From Pseudoduganella namucuonensis (GTDB lineage Bacteria; Pseudomonadota; Gammaproteobacteria; Burkholderiales; Burkholderiaceae_D): a stretch of DNA of 64,000 nt. The DNA lies in NCBI RefSeq assembly GCF_900116645.1, contig NZ_FPBO01000025.1, positions 56,818 through 120,817 of the forward strand, given 5' to 3'. Every line of letters begins with the position of its first letter. Positions within the stretch are counted from its first letter, which is position 1. Of this stretch, positions 1 to 9,935 are shown piece by piece. The notes below the pieces were generated by a model that had not been told where the DNA came from, ran no database searches, and was given only the letters and a program-made list of their open reading frames with translations. The translations under genes were made by a program, and so were the position numbers.

Positions 1-1
1 G

Positions 2-652
2 GGCAACAACGGCAAGCTGCTGTCCAAGTGCCGCTTCCTGTTCATCGCCCAGTTCCCGCACCTGTTCAACGAGCGGCTGATCGCCGAGATGCGCGGCTAC
101 CAGGCCGAGAACGGCCGCTCGCCGTTCTACGAGGGCCTGGGCCGCCACTTCTTCAAGATGGAATTCGACCGCGTGGACGAGTTGACCGCGCTGGGCAAGA
201 AGTCCTTCATCGCCGAGCTGATGCCGCGCCAGCCGCTGTACGTCGCCTACCTGCCGAAGGACGCGCAGGACGTGGTCGGCAAGGTGCACACCTCCACCGC
301 GCCCGCGCGCCGCCTGCTGGAGCAGGAGGGCATGCACTACGAGGGCTACGTCGACATCTTCGACGCCGGCCCGGTGCTGCAGGGCCGCATCTCCGAGCTG
401 CGCGCCATGCGCGACAGCGCGCTGGCCACCGTCGACGTCGACAGCGACATGACGCACGCCTGCGCGCCGCAGCTCGAACCCATCCTGGTGTCCAACACGA
501 ATCTGCGCGACTTCCGCATGATCCTGTCGGAGGCCGCCCACGTGAACGGCAATATCGACCTGTCCGCGGAAGACCAGCAACTGCTGCGCTGCCGCGCCGG
601 CGACACCGTCCGCACCCTGACTCTCAACGCGAGGAAGCATTCCCATGTCTGA
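2..652 (+). CDS. astA: Arginine N-succinyltransferase (5' truncated by window edge)
   Basis: First enzyme of the AST pathway: it transfers succinyl from succinyl-CoA to arginine in the cytoplasm. The frame is open from base 2 and reads GNNGKLLSKCRFLFIAQF, then a stretch with FFKMEFDRVDELTALGKKSFIAELMP, a typical AstA C-terminal half. About 216 residues are present against roughly 340 for the family, so the N-terminal third lies outside the window. Its end overlaps the astD start by 8 bases, which indicates translational coupling. Identity rests on recognising the sequence and on the astD-astB neighbours. Confidence 0.93.
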   Translation, partial: GNNGKLLSKCRFLFIAQFPHLFNERLIAEMRGYQAENGRSPFYEGLGRHFFKMEFDRVDELTALGKKSFIAELMPRQPLYVAYLPKDAQDVVGKVHTSTAPARRLLEQEGMHYEGYVDIFDAGPVLQGRISELRAMRDSALATVDVDSDMTHACAPQLEPILVSNTNLRDFRMILSEAAHVNGNIDLSAEDQQLLRCRAGDTVRTLTLNARKHSHV

Positions 653-2120
653 ACAAGCCCAGAGCAACTTCATTAACGGCCAATGGCTCGCAGGCCACGG
701 CGCCGAACTGGTCACCATCGATCCGTCCAACGGCCGCCGGACTTGGGCCAGCCGCGAAGCGACCGCCGACGACGTGGCCGCCGCCTGCGCCGCCGCGCGC
801 GGCGCCTTCGAGGCCTGGGCGCTGACGCCGCTGGCCGAGCGCGTGGCCATCGCCGCCCGCTTCCGCGACCTGCTGAAGGAGAACGCCGAGGAGCTGGCGC
901 TGCTGATCGCCGAGGAGGTCGGCAAGCCGCTGTGGGAGGCGCGCACCGAAGTGACCACCATGGCCAACAAGGTCGACATCTCGGTGCAGGCCCATGCCGC
1001 GCGCACCGGCGAAACCCGCGGCAAGGTGGCGGATGGCGAGGCGGTGCTGCGCCACCGTCCGCACGGCGTGTTCGGCGTGTTCGGCCCCTACAACTTCCCC
1101 GGCCACCTGCCCAACGGCCACATCGTGCCGGCCCTCATCGCCGGCAACACCGTGGTGTTCAAGCCCAGCGAATACGCGCCGCGCACCGCCGTGAAAACCG
1201 TGCAGCTGTGGGAAAAGGCGGGCGTGCCGGCCGGCGTGGTCAACCTGGTCAACGGCGGCCGCGACACCGGCGTCGCGCTGGGACAAAACACCGACATCGA
1301 CGGCGTGCTGTTCACCGGCTCCAGCCAGACCGGCGCCGCGCTGCACCGCCAGTTCGCCGGCCAGACCGGCAAGCTGCTGGCGCTGGAAATGGGCGGCAAC
1401 AACCCGCTGGTGGTGTGGGACGTGAAGGACATCGACGCGGCCGTGTTCATGGCCGTGTCCTCCGCCTTCATCTCGGCCGGCCAGCGCTGCACCTGCGCGC
1501 GCCGCCTGGTGGTGCAAACCGGCGCCGCCGGCGACGCCTTCGTGCAACGCCTGGTGGAGGTGGCCTCCAAGCTGGTGGTGGGCGCCTCCAACGCCGAGCC
1601 GCAGCCCTTCATGGGCCCCGTGGTCTCGGCCGCCGTGGCCGCGCGCCTGGTGCAGGCGCAGAACGACATGGTGGCCAAGGGCGGCAAGCTGCTGCTGGAA
1701 ATGAAGCACCTGCAAGAGGGCACGGGCTTCGTCTCGGCCGGCATCGTCGACACCACCGACGCGCAAGGCATCCCGGACGAGGAATGGTTCGGGCCCCTGC
1801 TGCAGATCAAGCGCGTGGCCGATTTCGACAGCGCCATCAAGGTCGCCAACGACACCCAGTACGGCCTGGCCTCCGGCCTGATCTCCAACGACGAGGCGCT
1901 GTGGAACAAGTTCCAGGCGCTGGCGCGCGCCGGCATCGTCAACTGGAACCGCCCGACCACCGGCGCGGCCAGCAGCGCGCCGTTCGGCGGCGTCGGCAAG
2001 TCCGGCAACCACCGTCCGAGCGCCTACTACGCGGCCGACTACTGCGCCTATCCGGTCGCCTCGATCGAGAACAGCGTCCTTGAAATGCCGGCGAAGCTGT
2101 CGCCGGGCATGACCTTCTGA
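645..2120 (+). CDS. astD: N-succinylglutamate 5-semialdehyde dehydrogenase
   Basis: NAD-dependent aldehyde dehydrogenase of 491 residues that oxidises succinylglutamate semialdehyde to succinylglutamate, step 4 of the AST pathway. The fold's landmarks are visible: FGPYNFPGHLPNGHIVPALIAGN in the cofactor domain, the FTGSSQTG turn, the general-base Glu of ALEMGGNNP (about E248) and the nucleophile Cys in GQRCTC (about C282). The start overlaps the end of astA. Length and motifs are normal for AstD, and the operon context favours it over other aldehyde dehydrogenases. Confidence 0.96.
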   Translation: MSEQAQSNFINGQWLAGHGAELVTIDPSNGRRTWASREATADDVAAACAAARGAFEAWALTPLAERVAIAARFRDLLKENAEELALLIAEEVGKPLWEARTEVTTMANKVDISVQAHAARTGETRGKVADGEAVLRHRPHGVFGVFGPYNFPGHLPNGHIVPALIAGNTVVFKPSEYAPRTAVKTVQLWEKAGVPAGVVNLVNGGRDTGVALGQNTDIDGVLFTGSSQTGAALHRQFAGQTGKLLALEMGGNNPLVVWDVKDIDAAVFMAVSSAFISAGQRCTCARRLVVQTGAAGDAFVQRLVEVASKLVVGASNAEPQPFMGPVVSAAVAARLVQAQNDMVAKGGKLLLEMKHLQEGTGFVSAGIVDTTDAQGIPDEEWFGPLLQIKRVADFDSAIKVANDTQYGLASGLISNDEALWNKFQALARAGIVNWNRPTTGAASSAPFGGVGKSGNHRPSAYYAADYCAYPVASIENSVLEMPAKLSPGMTF

Positions 2121-2139
2121 GCCAGCCGAGGATCAACCC

Positions 2140-3480
2140 ATGCGCCCAGCACGCGAGTACAACTTCGATGGCCTGGTAGGCCCGTCCCACAACTACGCCG
2201 GCCTTTCGTTCGGCAACGTGGCCTCGTTCAACAACGTCAAGAGCGCGTCCAACCCCCGGCTGGCGGCGCTGCAGGGCCTGGCCAAGATGCGCGCGCTGGC
2301 GCAGCGCGGTTTCGCGCAGGCGCTGCTGCCGCCGCAGGACCGTCCCAACTTCCGCCTGCTGCGTAGCCTGGGCTTCACCGGCAGCGACGCCGACGTGCTG
2401 GCCAAGGCCTACAAGGAGTCGCCGGTGATCCTGGCCTGCGCGTATTCGGCCTCGCCGATGTGGACCGCCAACGCCGCCACCGTCAGCCCCTCGGCCGACA
2501 CCGGCGACGGCCGCGTGCATTTCACGCCCGCCAACCTGAACAACAAGCTGCACCGCGCCTTCGAGCACACGCAGTCCGCCCGCAGCCTGCGCGCCATCTT
2601 CCACGACGAGCGGCGCTTCGCCGTGCACGACGCGCTGCCCGGCACCCCGGCCTTCGGCGACGAGGGCGCGGCCAACCACACCCGCCTGTGCGCGGCCCAC
2701 GGCGACCGCGGCGTGGAGATGTTCGTCTACGGCCGCGTCGAGTTCGACCCGTCCGCCCCCGCGCCCAAGCGCTTCCCGGCGCGCCACACGTTGGAGGCGT
2801 CCCAGGCGGTGGCCAGGCTGCACGGCCTGGACGCCGGACGCGCCGTCTTCATCCAGCAGAACCCGGACGTGATCGACCAGGGCGTGTTCCACAACGACGT
2901 GATCGCGGTCGGCAACGCCAACGTGCTGTTCTACCACGAGCAGGCCTTCGCCGACGAGTCGGCCACGCTGGCCTCGCTGCGCGCGGCCATGGCCGGCGCG
3001 GGCGCCGAGCTGCAGGCGGTGCGGGTCGACACCGGCGCCGTGGCCGTGGCGGATGCGGTGCACAGCTATCTGTTCAACAGCCAGCTGCTGTCCAAGCCGA
3101 CCGGCAAGATGGCGCTGGTGATTCCGCAGGAATGCCGCGAGAACGCCGCCGTGGACAGCTACCTGGCCGGCCTGGTGGCCAGCGGCGGCCCGGTCGATGA
3201 ACTGATCCACTTCGACCTGCGCCAGTCGATGCGCAACGGCGGCGGCCCGGCTTGCCTGCGCCTGCGCGTGGCGCTGACCGACGAGGAGGCGGGCGCCATG
3301 CACCAGGGGGTGGTGATGACCGAGGCGCTGTACCACACGCTGGTGGCCTGGGTGCAAAAGTACTACCGCGACCGCCTGGAGCCGGCCGACCTGGCCGATC
3401 CGCGACTGGCGCTGGAGGTGCGCGCCGCGCTGGAGGAATTGACCCGGATTCTGGGCCTGCCCGGACTGTATGAGCTGTAA
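2140..3480 (+). CDS. astB: N-succinylarginine dihydrolase
   Basis: 446-residue enzyme of the guanidino-group-modifying superfamily. It hydrolyses succinylarginine to succinylornithine, two ammonia and CO2 (step 2 of the AST pathway). The N-terminus EYNFDGLVGPSHNYAGLSFGN is diagnostic. Candidate catalytic residues match the known Glu/His/Cys set: E175 in FGDEGAANH, H251 in GVFHNDV and C372 in GGGPACLRLR. It starts 19 bases after astD. The transaminase astC is not in the window and could lie upstream. Confidence 0.96.
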   Translation: MRPAREYNFDGLVGPSHNYAGLSFGNVASFNNVKSASNPRLAALQGLAKMRALAQRGFAQALLPPQDRPNFRLLRSLGFTGSDADVLAKAYKESPVILACAYSASPMWTANAATVSPSADTGDGRVHFTPANLNNKLHRAFEHTQSARSLRAIFHDERRFAVHDALPGTPAFGDEGAANHTRLCAAHGDRGVEMFVYGRVEFDPSAPAPKRFPARHTLEASQAVARLHGLDAGRAVFIQQNPDVIDQGVFHNDVIAVGNANVLFYHEQAFADESATLASLRAAMAGAGAELQAVRVDTGAVAVADAVHSYLFNSQLLSKPTGKMALVIPQECRENAAVDSYLAGLVASGGPVDELIHFDLRQSMRNGGGPACLRLRVALTDEEAGAMHQGVVMTEALYHTLVAWVQKYYRDRLEPADLADPRLALEVRAALEELTRILGLPGLYEL

Positions 3481-3597
3481 AATCGCGTATTCATCACCAT
3501 ATGGCCGCGGGGCCAACCCCCGCGCCGCAAACAGCGTCGCCACCGTCCAGCCAAAAGCCTCGCGGTGAGACGGACTCAACGTATTGGAGAAGCAACG

Positions 3598-6500
3598 ATG
3601 ACACAAATGCCCAAAGACCTGCGCAAACAGACGCTGGACCTGATCAACGCCAGCAAGCAGGCCGACGGCGGCCCGGCTGCCGCGCTGATCGGCGCCTGGC
3701 TCGCCGCCATCGACGAGGAGGACCTGTCCGGGGTCGCGCCCGGCAGCCTGGTTCCCGTGCTGTGGGAAGGCTTCGCGCAGGCGGCCAGGCGCGGCGGCGC
3801 GGGCTGCCAGATCGCCCGGCTGCGCTACGCGGACGGCCGCGGCGGCATGGCGACGGCGTTGCTGATCCTGAACGACGACATGCCCTACCTGGTGGATTCC
3901 ATCGTCATGGCCCTGCGCAAGCAGCGCTTGATCGCCAACGGCGTGCTGAACGCGGTGCTGCCGGTGGCGCGCGACGCCGACGGCGTGGCCACAGCCGCCG
4001 GCGCCGCCGCCGATCCTTCCGCCAAGATGGAATCGTTCGTGCTGGTCCTGCTGGCGGAAGACCTGGCGGACGGCGACCTGGCGGCCCTGGTGGACCGTTT
4101 GCAGCTGGTGGCGAACGACGCCGCCGTGGTGCGCCGCGACCTGCCGGCCATGAACGGCCGCTTCAGCTCCGTGGCCGCCGAGGCGGCGGCCGGAGGCGGG
4201 GAGGAGGGCAAGGAGGTCGCGGCCTTCCTGGAATGGGCCAGGACCGAGGGCTTCGAGCCCTTCGGCTACGCCTATTACCAGGTGAAACCGGGCGCGCGCG
4301 AATTGGAACGCGACGTCCCCAGCCGCGTCGGCGTGCTGCAGGACACCTCGCACCCGGTCTACGGCACCTGCCTGGCCAACATCCCCGGCGACTTCGACAC
4401 CCTGTCCAAGCGCCCGCACGCGCTGTCCATCGTCAAGGCCGACGTGGAGGGCACGCTGCACCGCGACCAGCAGCTGGACTTCATCGGCGTGCGCCACACG
4501 GACGCGCAGGGCGCCATCCTGGGCGAGCACTGCTTCGTCGGCCTGTTCACCCGCGCCGCCTCCATCACGCCGCTGGCGCGCATGCCGTTCGCGCGCGGCC
4601 GCATCGCGCAGGTGCTGCAGATCGCCGGCGTGCGCAAGGAGGGCTTCCGCGCCGAGAAGTTCGTCGAGATCCTGGAATCGCTGCCCCGCACCGAGGCCAT
4701 GGAGGCCGAACCGCAATGGCTGGCCGACGTGTGCGGCGCGGTCGTGTCGCTGTACAAGCAACCGCGCACCAAGGTGTTCGCGCGCCGCGACGTCTACGCC
4801 CGCCACCTGAACGTGCTGGTCTACCTGCCGCGCGAGCGCTACAGCTCCAGCGTGGCGCACGCGCTGGCCAAGACGCTGCAGCAAAGCTCGGGCGCGGCCA
4901 GCGTCAGCTCCCAGACCCTGGTGGCCGACGGCCCGCTGGCCCGCGTCTACCTGATCGCGCACGCCGCGCGCTACCCGCTGGACCTGGAAAGCGACATCCA
5001 GCGCCCGCTGCTGTCGCTGCTGGACGGCTGGCATAACAGCTTCTCGGCCCTGGCCGACGCCGTCGGCGAGGAGCCGCTGCGTTCCAGCCTGCGCAGGGTG
5101 TGCGCGACGCTGCCGGTCGACTATGTCGCCAGCACGGCGCCCGCCGTGGCCTTCCACGACCTGGGCGCGCTGCTGCGCAACGGCGACGGCGGCCACGTCG
5201 CCGCCCGCGTCGAACTGGCCGGCGCCGACAGCCCGGTGACCACCATCCGCCTGTACTCGGTGGACCGCGTGCCCTCGCTGTCGACCATCCTGCCGGCGCT
5301 GCACAACGCGGGCGTGGCGATCGACCGCGAACACACCCACACCGTCAACACCGGCGACGGCCGCCGCCGTTTCGTCACCAGCCTGCTGGTGGACGCGGAC
5401 AGCGCCGCCAAGCTGGCGCAGCCCGGCGTGGCCGAGGTGGTGCAGGAACTGGTCACCGCGCTGTTCAACAACGAGGCCGAGGACGGCCGCCTGAACGGCC
5501 TGGTGATCGAGGGCGGCCTGTCCACCCGCCAGGTGCAGCTGGTGCGCGCCTACGTGAGCTACTGGCGCCAGGCCGGCAGCCGCTTCTCCGTGCGCTACGC
5601 GGCGGAAAGCCTGCGCAAGCAGCCCGCCGTCGTCAAGCAACTGGTGGACGCCTTCGAGCAGCGCTTCAATCCGGCCAACGGCGCCGAGCTGCGCGAAGCG
5701 GCCAGGGACAAGCTGGCCGCCATCAAGGCCGGCCTGCCCGCGCTGAACCACGCGGACACCGAGGAGATCGTGGCCGGCATGGTGGACCTGATCGGCGCCA
5801 CCCTGCGCACCAACTACTACCAGAACGATCAGCGGGGCGACAAGATCATCTTCAAGTTCGACACCAGCAACCTGGCGCTGGTGCCGGAGCCGCGTCCCTT
5901 CCGCGAGATCTATGTGTTCTCGCGCCGCTTCGAGGGCGTGCACCTGCGCGGCGGCCCGGTCGCCCGCGGCGGCCTGCGCTGGTCGGACCGCATGGAGGAC
6001 TACCGCACCGAGGTGCTGGGCCTGGTGAAGGCGCAGATGGTGAAGAACGCCGTGATCGTGCCGGCCGGCGCCAAGGGCGGCTTCGTCTGCAAGATGATGC
6101 CCAAGGACGCCGTGCGTGAAACCATCGCCGCCGAGGGCGAGGCCGTGTACCGCCTGTTCATCGCCAGCCTGCTGGAGGTGACCGACAACCGCGTGCTGGG
6201 CAATATCGTTCCGCCGGCCGACACCGTCTGCTACGACGGCAGCGACCCCTACCTGGTGGTGGCGGCCGACAAGGGCACCGCGACCTTCTCCGACATCGCC
6301 AACGGCATCGCCGTGCAGCGCGGCTTCTGGCTGGGCGACGCCTTCGCGTCCGGCGGCTCGAACGGCTACGACCACAAGAAGATGGGCATCACCGCCAAGG
6401 GCGCGTTCGAGGCCGTCAAGCGCCACTTCTACGAGATGGACCACGACATGGAAACCACCCCGTTCACCGTGGTGGGCGTGGGCGACATGTCGGGCGACGT

Positions 6501-8325
6501 GTTCGGCAACGGCGTGCTGCTGTCGAAGCGGATCAAGCTGCTGGCCGCGTTCGACCACCGCCACATCTTCCTGGACCCGAATCCGGACACCGCCGCCTCC
6601 TTCGCCGAACGCCAGCGCATGTTCGCGCTGCCGCGCTCCTCGTGGGAGGACTACGACAAGGCGCTGATCTCGCAGGGCGGCGGCGTGTACCCGCGCAGCG
6701 TCCGCTCGATCGAGCTGTCGCCGCGGATCCGCGCCGTGCTGGACATCGAGGAAAGCTCGCTGTCGCCGGAGGAGCTGATGCACCGCATCCTGCTGGCGCC
6801 GGTGGACCTGTTCTACAACGGCGGCATCGGCACCTACATCAAGTCGTCGGCCGAGACCCACGCGCAAGTGAAGGACCGCGCCAACGACAACATCCGCGTC
6901 AACGGCAACGAGCTGCGCTGCAAGATGGTGGCCGAGGGCGGCAACCTGGGCGCGACCCAGGCCGGCCGCATCGAGTTCGCGCTGGGCGGCGGCCGCATCT
7001 TCACCGACGCGATCGACAACTCGGCGGGCGTGGACTGCTCGGACCACGAGGTGAACGCGAAGATGTGGCTGGACGTGGAAATGAACGCCGGCCAGCTGGG
7101 CGAGGCGGACCGCAACCGCATCCTGAACGACATGACGGCCGACATCGAACGCCTGGTCCTGCGCGACAACACGCTGCAGACGCACCTGCTGGTGCGCGAG
7201 CAGCAGGCCCAGTCCGAGGCGGCGGCGCAGGACGGCTACGCCGCGCTGATCGCCAGCCTGGAGGAGGAGGGCGCGCTGTCGCGCGAACTGGAGCAGCTGC
7301 CGACGGTGGCCGAACTGGCGCGCCGCAAGGCCGACAACCGCGGCCTGACCACGCCGGAACTGGCGGTGGTGATCGCCAACGTGAAGAACCGCTACAAGCG
7401 CATCCTGTCGGCGTTGCCGCTGACGGACGAGGGCTGGGCCGAGTCGGTGCTGAAGCCGTACTTCCCTGACCTGCTGGTCGCCACCCGCAGCGCGCTGGCG
7501 CACCCGCTGGCCAACGCCATCCTGGCCACCGTGCTGGCCAACGAATCGGTGAACCGCTGCGGTCCGCTGATGCTGCGCGAACTGGCCGCCGAGCATGGCG
7601 TCGACGAGGCCGACGTGATCCTGGCTTGGGGCCAGGCGTGGTCCGCGCTGAACCTGGCGCCGGTGTTCGAGGCGCTGGACGCGGACGCGCTGAAGGTGCC
7701 GCGCGCCGTCTCCATCAGGGTGGACGGCCGCACCCGCGGCCTGCAGCGCGCCGTGATCCAGGGCGTGCTGTCGGTGCCCGCCGAGCAGCTGCGCGCGGCC
7801 GGCGGCATCGCCGAGCTGACCCGCCTGTTCGGGCAGCCGGACATGCTGCGCCAGCTGGTGCCGGCCGACGGCCGTTCCGAGGCGGACGGCGTGGCCGGCC
7901 TGCGTCCCGGCTTCGCCCACGCCTGGAGGGCGGTCGACGCCATCGAGGCGGTGGCGGCCTTCGTGTTCGCCGCGCTGTCGGTCAAGCGCCCGGCCGGCAT
8001 GGACCTGCCGGCCTTCCTGCAGGTCGGCCTCGCGCTGCGCCACCAGGCCGGCATCGACACGCTGGAACGCGGCCTGAAGCTGCCCGCGCACAGCCGCTCG
8101 CAGGAACAGCTGCGCAGCTACGCGCAGCAGGCGCTGCGCCGCACCCAGCACCGCCTGCTGACGCAAGTGCTGGGCCGCGCCACCAACGGCCATGACGCCG
8201 CCGAGGCGGTGGAAGTGGTGACCAACACGCTGGGCCTGTCCGGCTATCCCGCCTCGGCGGACCTGGAACAGGCGATGCTGGACGTGTGGGCGCTGTCCGA
8301 GGCGGCCAGCGCCGTGGCGGCGTAA
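3598..8325 (+). CDS. gdhB: NAD-specific glutamate dehydrogenase, large (180 kDa) class
   Basis: A 1575-residue protein of the Bac_GDH family that deaminates glutamate to 2-oxoglutarate with NAD. The conserved core is clear around residues 780-850 (RGGLRWSDRMEDYRTEVLGL, then KNAVIVPAGAKGGF), followed by the dinucleotide-binding region with DMSGDVFGNGVLLS and MVAEGGNLGATQAGRIE. An in-frame ATG exists at 3565, but the ATG at 3598 is preceded by TTGGAGAAGCAACG and gives the usual MTQMPKDLRKQ start. It lies between astB and astE, so the glutamate made by the AST pathway is the obvious substrate. A 117-base gap upstream may hold its own promoter; I could not define one. Confidence 0.94.
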   Translation: MTQMPKDLRKQTLDLINASKQADGGPAAALIGAWLAAIDEEDLSGVAPGSLVPVLWEGFAQAARRGGAGCQIARLRYADGRGGMATALLILNDDMPYLVDSIVMALRKQRLIANGVLNAVLPVARDADGVATAAGAAADPSAKMESFVLVLLAEDLADGDLAALVDRLQLVANDAAVVRRDLPAMNGRFSSVAAEAAAGGGEEGKEVAAFLEWARTEGFEPFGYAYYQVKPGARELERDVPSRVGVLQDTSHPVYGTCLANIPGDFDTLSKRPHALSIVKADVEGTLHRDQQLDFIGVRHTDAQGAILGEHCFVGLFTRAASITPLARMPFARGRIAQVLQIAGVRKEGFRAEKFVEILESLPRTEAMEAEPQWLADVCGAVVSLYKQPRTKVFARRDVYARHLNVLVYLPRERYSSSVAHALAKTLQQSSGAASVSSQTLVADGPLARVYLIAHAARYPLDLESDIQRPLLSLLDGWHNSFSALADAVGEEPLRSSLRRVCATLPVDYVASTAPAVAFHDLGALLRNGDGGHVAARVELAGADSPVTTIRLYSVDRVPSLSTILPALHNAGVAIDREHTHTVNTGDGRRRFVTSLLVDADSAAKLAQPGVAEVVQELVTALFNNEAEDGRLNGLVIEGGLSTRQVQLVRAYVSYWRQAGSRFSVRYAAESLRKQPAVVKQLVDAFEQRFNPANGAELREAARDKLAAIKAGLPALNHADTEEIVAGMVDLIGATLRTNYYQNDQRGDKIIFKFDTSNLALVPEPRPFREIYVFSRRFEGVHLRGGPVARGGLRWSDRMEDYRTEVLGLVKAQMVKNAVIVPAGAKGGFVCKMMPKDAVRETIAAEGEAVYRLFIASLLEVTDNRVLGNIVPPADTVCYDGSDPYLVVAADKGTATFSDIANGIAVQRGFWLGDAFASGGSNGYDHKKMGITAKGAFEAVKRHFYEMDHDMETTPFTVVGVGDMSGDVFGNGVLLSKRIKLLAAFDHRHIFLDPNPDTAASFAERQRMFALPRSSWEDYDKALISQGGGVYPRSVRSIELSPRIRAVLDIEESSLSPEELMHRILLAPVDLFYNGGIGTYIKSSAETHAQVKDRANDNIRVNGNELRCKMVAEGGNLGATQAGRIEFALGGGRIFTDAIDNSAGVDCSDHEVNAKMWLDVEMNAGQLGEADRNRILNDMTADIERLVLRDNTLQTHLLVREQQAQSEAAAQDGYAALIASLEEEGALSRELEQLPTVAELARRKADNRGLTTPELAVVIANVKNRYKRILSALPLTDEGWAESVLKPYFPDLLVATRSALAHPLANAILATVLANESVNRCGPLMLRELAAEHGVDEADVILAWGQAWSALNLAPVFEALDADALKVPRAVSIRVDGRTRGLQRAVIQGVLSVPAEQLRAAGGIAELTRLFGQPDMLRQLVPADGRSEADGVAGLRPGFAHAWRAVDAIEAVAAFVFAALSVKRPAGMDLPAFLQVGLALRHQAGIDTLERGLKLPAHSRSQEQLRSYAQQALRRTQHRLLTQVLGRATNGHDAAEAVEVVTNTLGLSGYPASADLEQAMLDVWALSEAASAVAA

Positions 8326-8328
8326 GGC

Positions 8329-9342
8329 ATGGCCGCCGCTGACAACAACGCGCCGCCGGGGCAATTGCCGGCCCCGGTGCGGGCGCTGGCGGAGGCCGAT
8401 TTCAGCGCCGTCGCGTCGCGCTTCGCGGCGGCCGGCTTCGTCGTGGGGCAACCCGCCGACGGCATCCTGACCATACGCGGCGGCGCCGCCGGCACCGTCC
8501 GGCCGGCGGTGCTGGTCTCGGTGGGCGTGCACGGCGACGAGACCGGGCCGATCGAAATCATGGCCTACCTGCTGGACGCGCTGTCGCGCGAGCCGGGGGC
8601 GCTGGCGGTGGACCTGATGCTCTGCGTCGGCAACATCGGCGCCATCCGCGCCGGCAAGCGCTTCATCGACGCGGACCTGAACCGCATGTTCCGCGCCGAG
8701 CGGGGCACGCTGGCCGGCACCGCCGAAGCGGCGCGCGCCGACGACATGATGGCCGCCACCGACGCCTTCTTCGCCGGCGCCGGCCCGGCGCGCTGGCACC
8801 TGGACCTGCACACGGCCATCCGGCCCTCGCACTATCCGGCGTTCGCCATCGTCCCCGAGCTGATCGAGCGGGACGCGCGCGCCACGCTGATAAGCTGGCT
8901 GGGCGACGCCGGCATCGGCGCCGTCATCATGAATCCGAAATCGGTGGGCACGTACAGCTATTACGCCGCCGAGCACCACGCGGCGGCGGCGACGACGGTG
9001 GAGCTGGGCCGCATCGGCACGCTGGGCCGCAACGACCTGGAGCAGTTCGCCGCCGCCTCGGCGGCGATGGACGCGCTGCTGCGCGGCCGCGCGCCCGCGG
9101 TGAAGGGACCGGCGCCGCACGTGTTCAACACGGCGCGGCAAGTGATCAAGCTGAGCGACCAGTTCACCATGGCCTTCGGCAAGGAGACCTGGAACTTCAC
9201 GCCGCTGCCGCTGGGCGCCGAAATCGCCCGCGACGGCGACACCGTGTACCGGGTCGAGCATGCCGAGGAGCTGGTGGTCTTCCCCAACCCGGACGTTCGC
9301 GTCGGCCTGCGCGCCGCGCTGATGGTGGTCCGCGCCGCCTGA
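8329..9342 (+). CDS. astE: Succinylglutamate desuccinylase
   Basis: Zinc carboxypeptidase-like enzyme (AstE/aspartoacylase family, 337 residues). It releases succinate and glutamate from succinylglutamate, the last AST step. The zinc ligands fit the family: H68 and E71 in VGVHGDETGP and H161 in HLDLHTAIRPSHYP; TVELGRIG carries the likely catalytic Glu. It starts three bases after the glutamate dehydrogenase stop, so the two are almost certainly co-translated and its product feeds that enzyme. Confidence 0.95.
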   Translation: MAAADNNAPPGQLPAPVRALAEADFSAVASRFAAAGFVVGQPADGILTIRGGAAGTVRPAVLVSVGVHGDETGPIEIMAYLLDALSREPGALAVDLMLCVGNIGAIRAGKRFIDADLNRMFRAERGTLAGTAEAARADDMMAATDAFFAGAGPARWHLDLHTAIRPSHYPAFAIVPELIERDARATLISWLGDAGIGAVIMNPKSVGTYSYYAAEHHAAAATTVELGRIGTLGRNDLEQFAAASAAMDALLRGRAPAVKGPAPHVFNTARQVIKLSDQFTMAFGKETWNFTPLPLGAEIARDGDTVYRVEHAEELVVFPNPDVRVGLRAALMVVRAA

Positions 9343-9348
9343 CATGAT

Positions 9349-9384
9349 CCGGCGCGGCCGCCCGCTGACGGGCCGCCGCGCCGG
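9349..9384 (+). repeat. Strong GC-rich stem-loop after astE
   Basis: The two 16-base arms, CCGGCGCGGCCGCCCG and CGGGCCGCCGCGCCGG, pair around a CTGA loop with a single mismatch. No T-run follows (GTGTATCATC), so it is not a classical intrinsic terminator. It may protect the 3' end of the ast mRNA or act with Rho. Confidence 0.6.
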
Positions 9385-9425
9385 GTGTATCATCCCCGCA
9401 CGACTATTCTTCGAAAGGTTGTGCC

Positions 9426-9935
9426 ATGTCCCTAACCATGTACCAGGCTTCCATCCCCGCGTTCGTGCGCGCGCTGAATGTGCTGTCCGCGCTGTTGACG
9501 AAAGGCGAGGAGCACGCCGCCGAACACGGCATCGTGCCCGAAATCCTGCTGGGCGCGCGCCTGGCGGACGACATGATGCCGCTGACCGCGCAGGTGCAGC
9601 GCGTCAGCGACGCGGCCAAGCTGTGCATCGCGCGCCTGACCGGCGTCGACGCGCCCAAGTTCGAGGACAACGAAACCAGCTTCCAGCAACTGCGGGAGCG
9701 CATCGCGAAAACGGTGGCCTTCCTGGAAGGCCTGAGCGAAGCGCAGTTCGAGGGCAGCGATGAGCGCGACGTCACGCTGACCTTCGGCGCCTTCAGCCAG
9801 TCCTTCACCGGCCAGGGCTACCTGCTCACCTTCGCGCTGCCGAACTTCTACTTCCACGTCACCACCGCCTACGGCATCCTGCGCGCGCAGGGCGTCAAGA
9901 TCGGCAAGCTGGATTTCCTCGGCCCCTTCAACTGA
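9426..9935 (+). CDS. DUF1993 domain protein
   Basis: 169-residue soluble protein starting MSLTMYQASIPAFVRALNVL and containing the DUF1993 pattern ARLADDMMPLTAQVQ and LPNFYFHVTTAYGILR. The family is distantly related to DinB-like four-helix bundles, and its biochemical role is unknown. An RBS-like GAAAGG lies a few bases upstream of the ATG. The gene is convergent with the FRG-domain gene and their 3' ends overlap by 8 bases. Confidence 0.85.
   Translation: MSLTMYQASIPAFVRALNVLSALLTKGEEHAAEHGIVPEILLGARLADDMMPLTAQVQRVSDAAKLCIARLTGVDAPKFEDNETSFQQLRERIAKTVAFLEGLSEAQFEGSDERDVTLTFGAFSQSFTGQGYLLTFALPNFYFHVTTAYGILRAQGVKIGKLDFLGPFN

Noticed and set aside
9349..9384. Hairpin after astE considered as an intrinsic terminator
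   Set aside because: Strong stem but no T-run; listed only as a stem-loop.
1939..9393. 2484-codon open frame on the minus strand across astD-astB-gdh-astE
   Set aside because: It mirrors genuine genes on the plus strand; the translation is His/Arg/Gln/Val-rich with no domain, as expected opposite high-GC3 codons.
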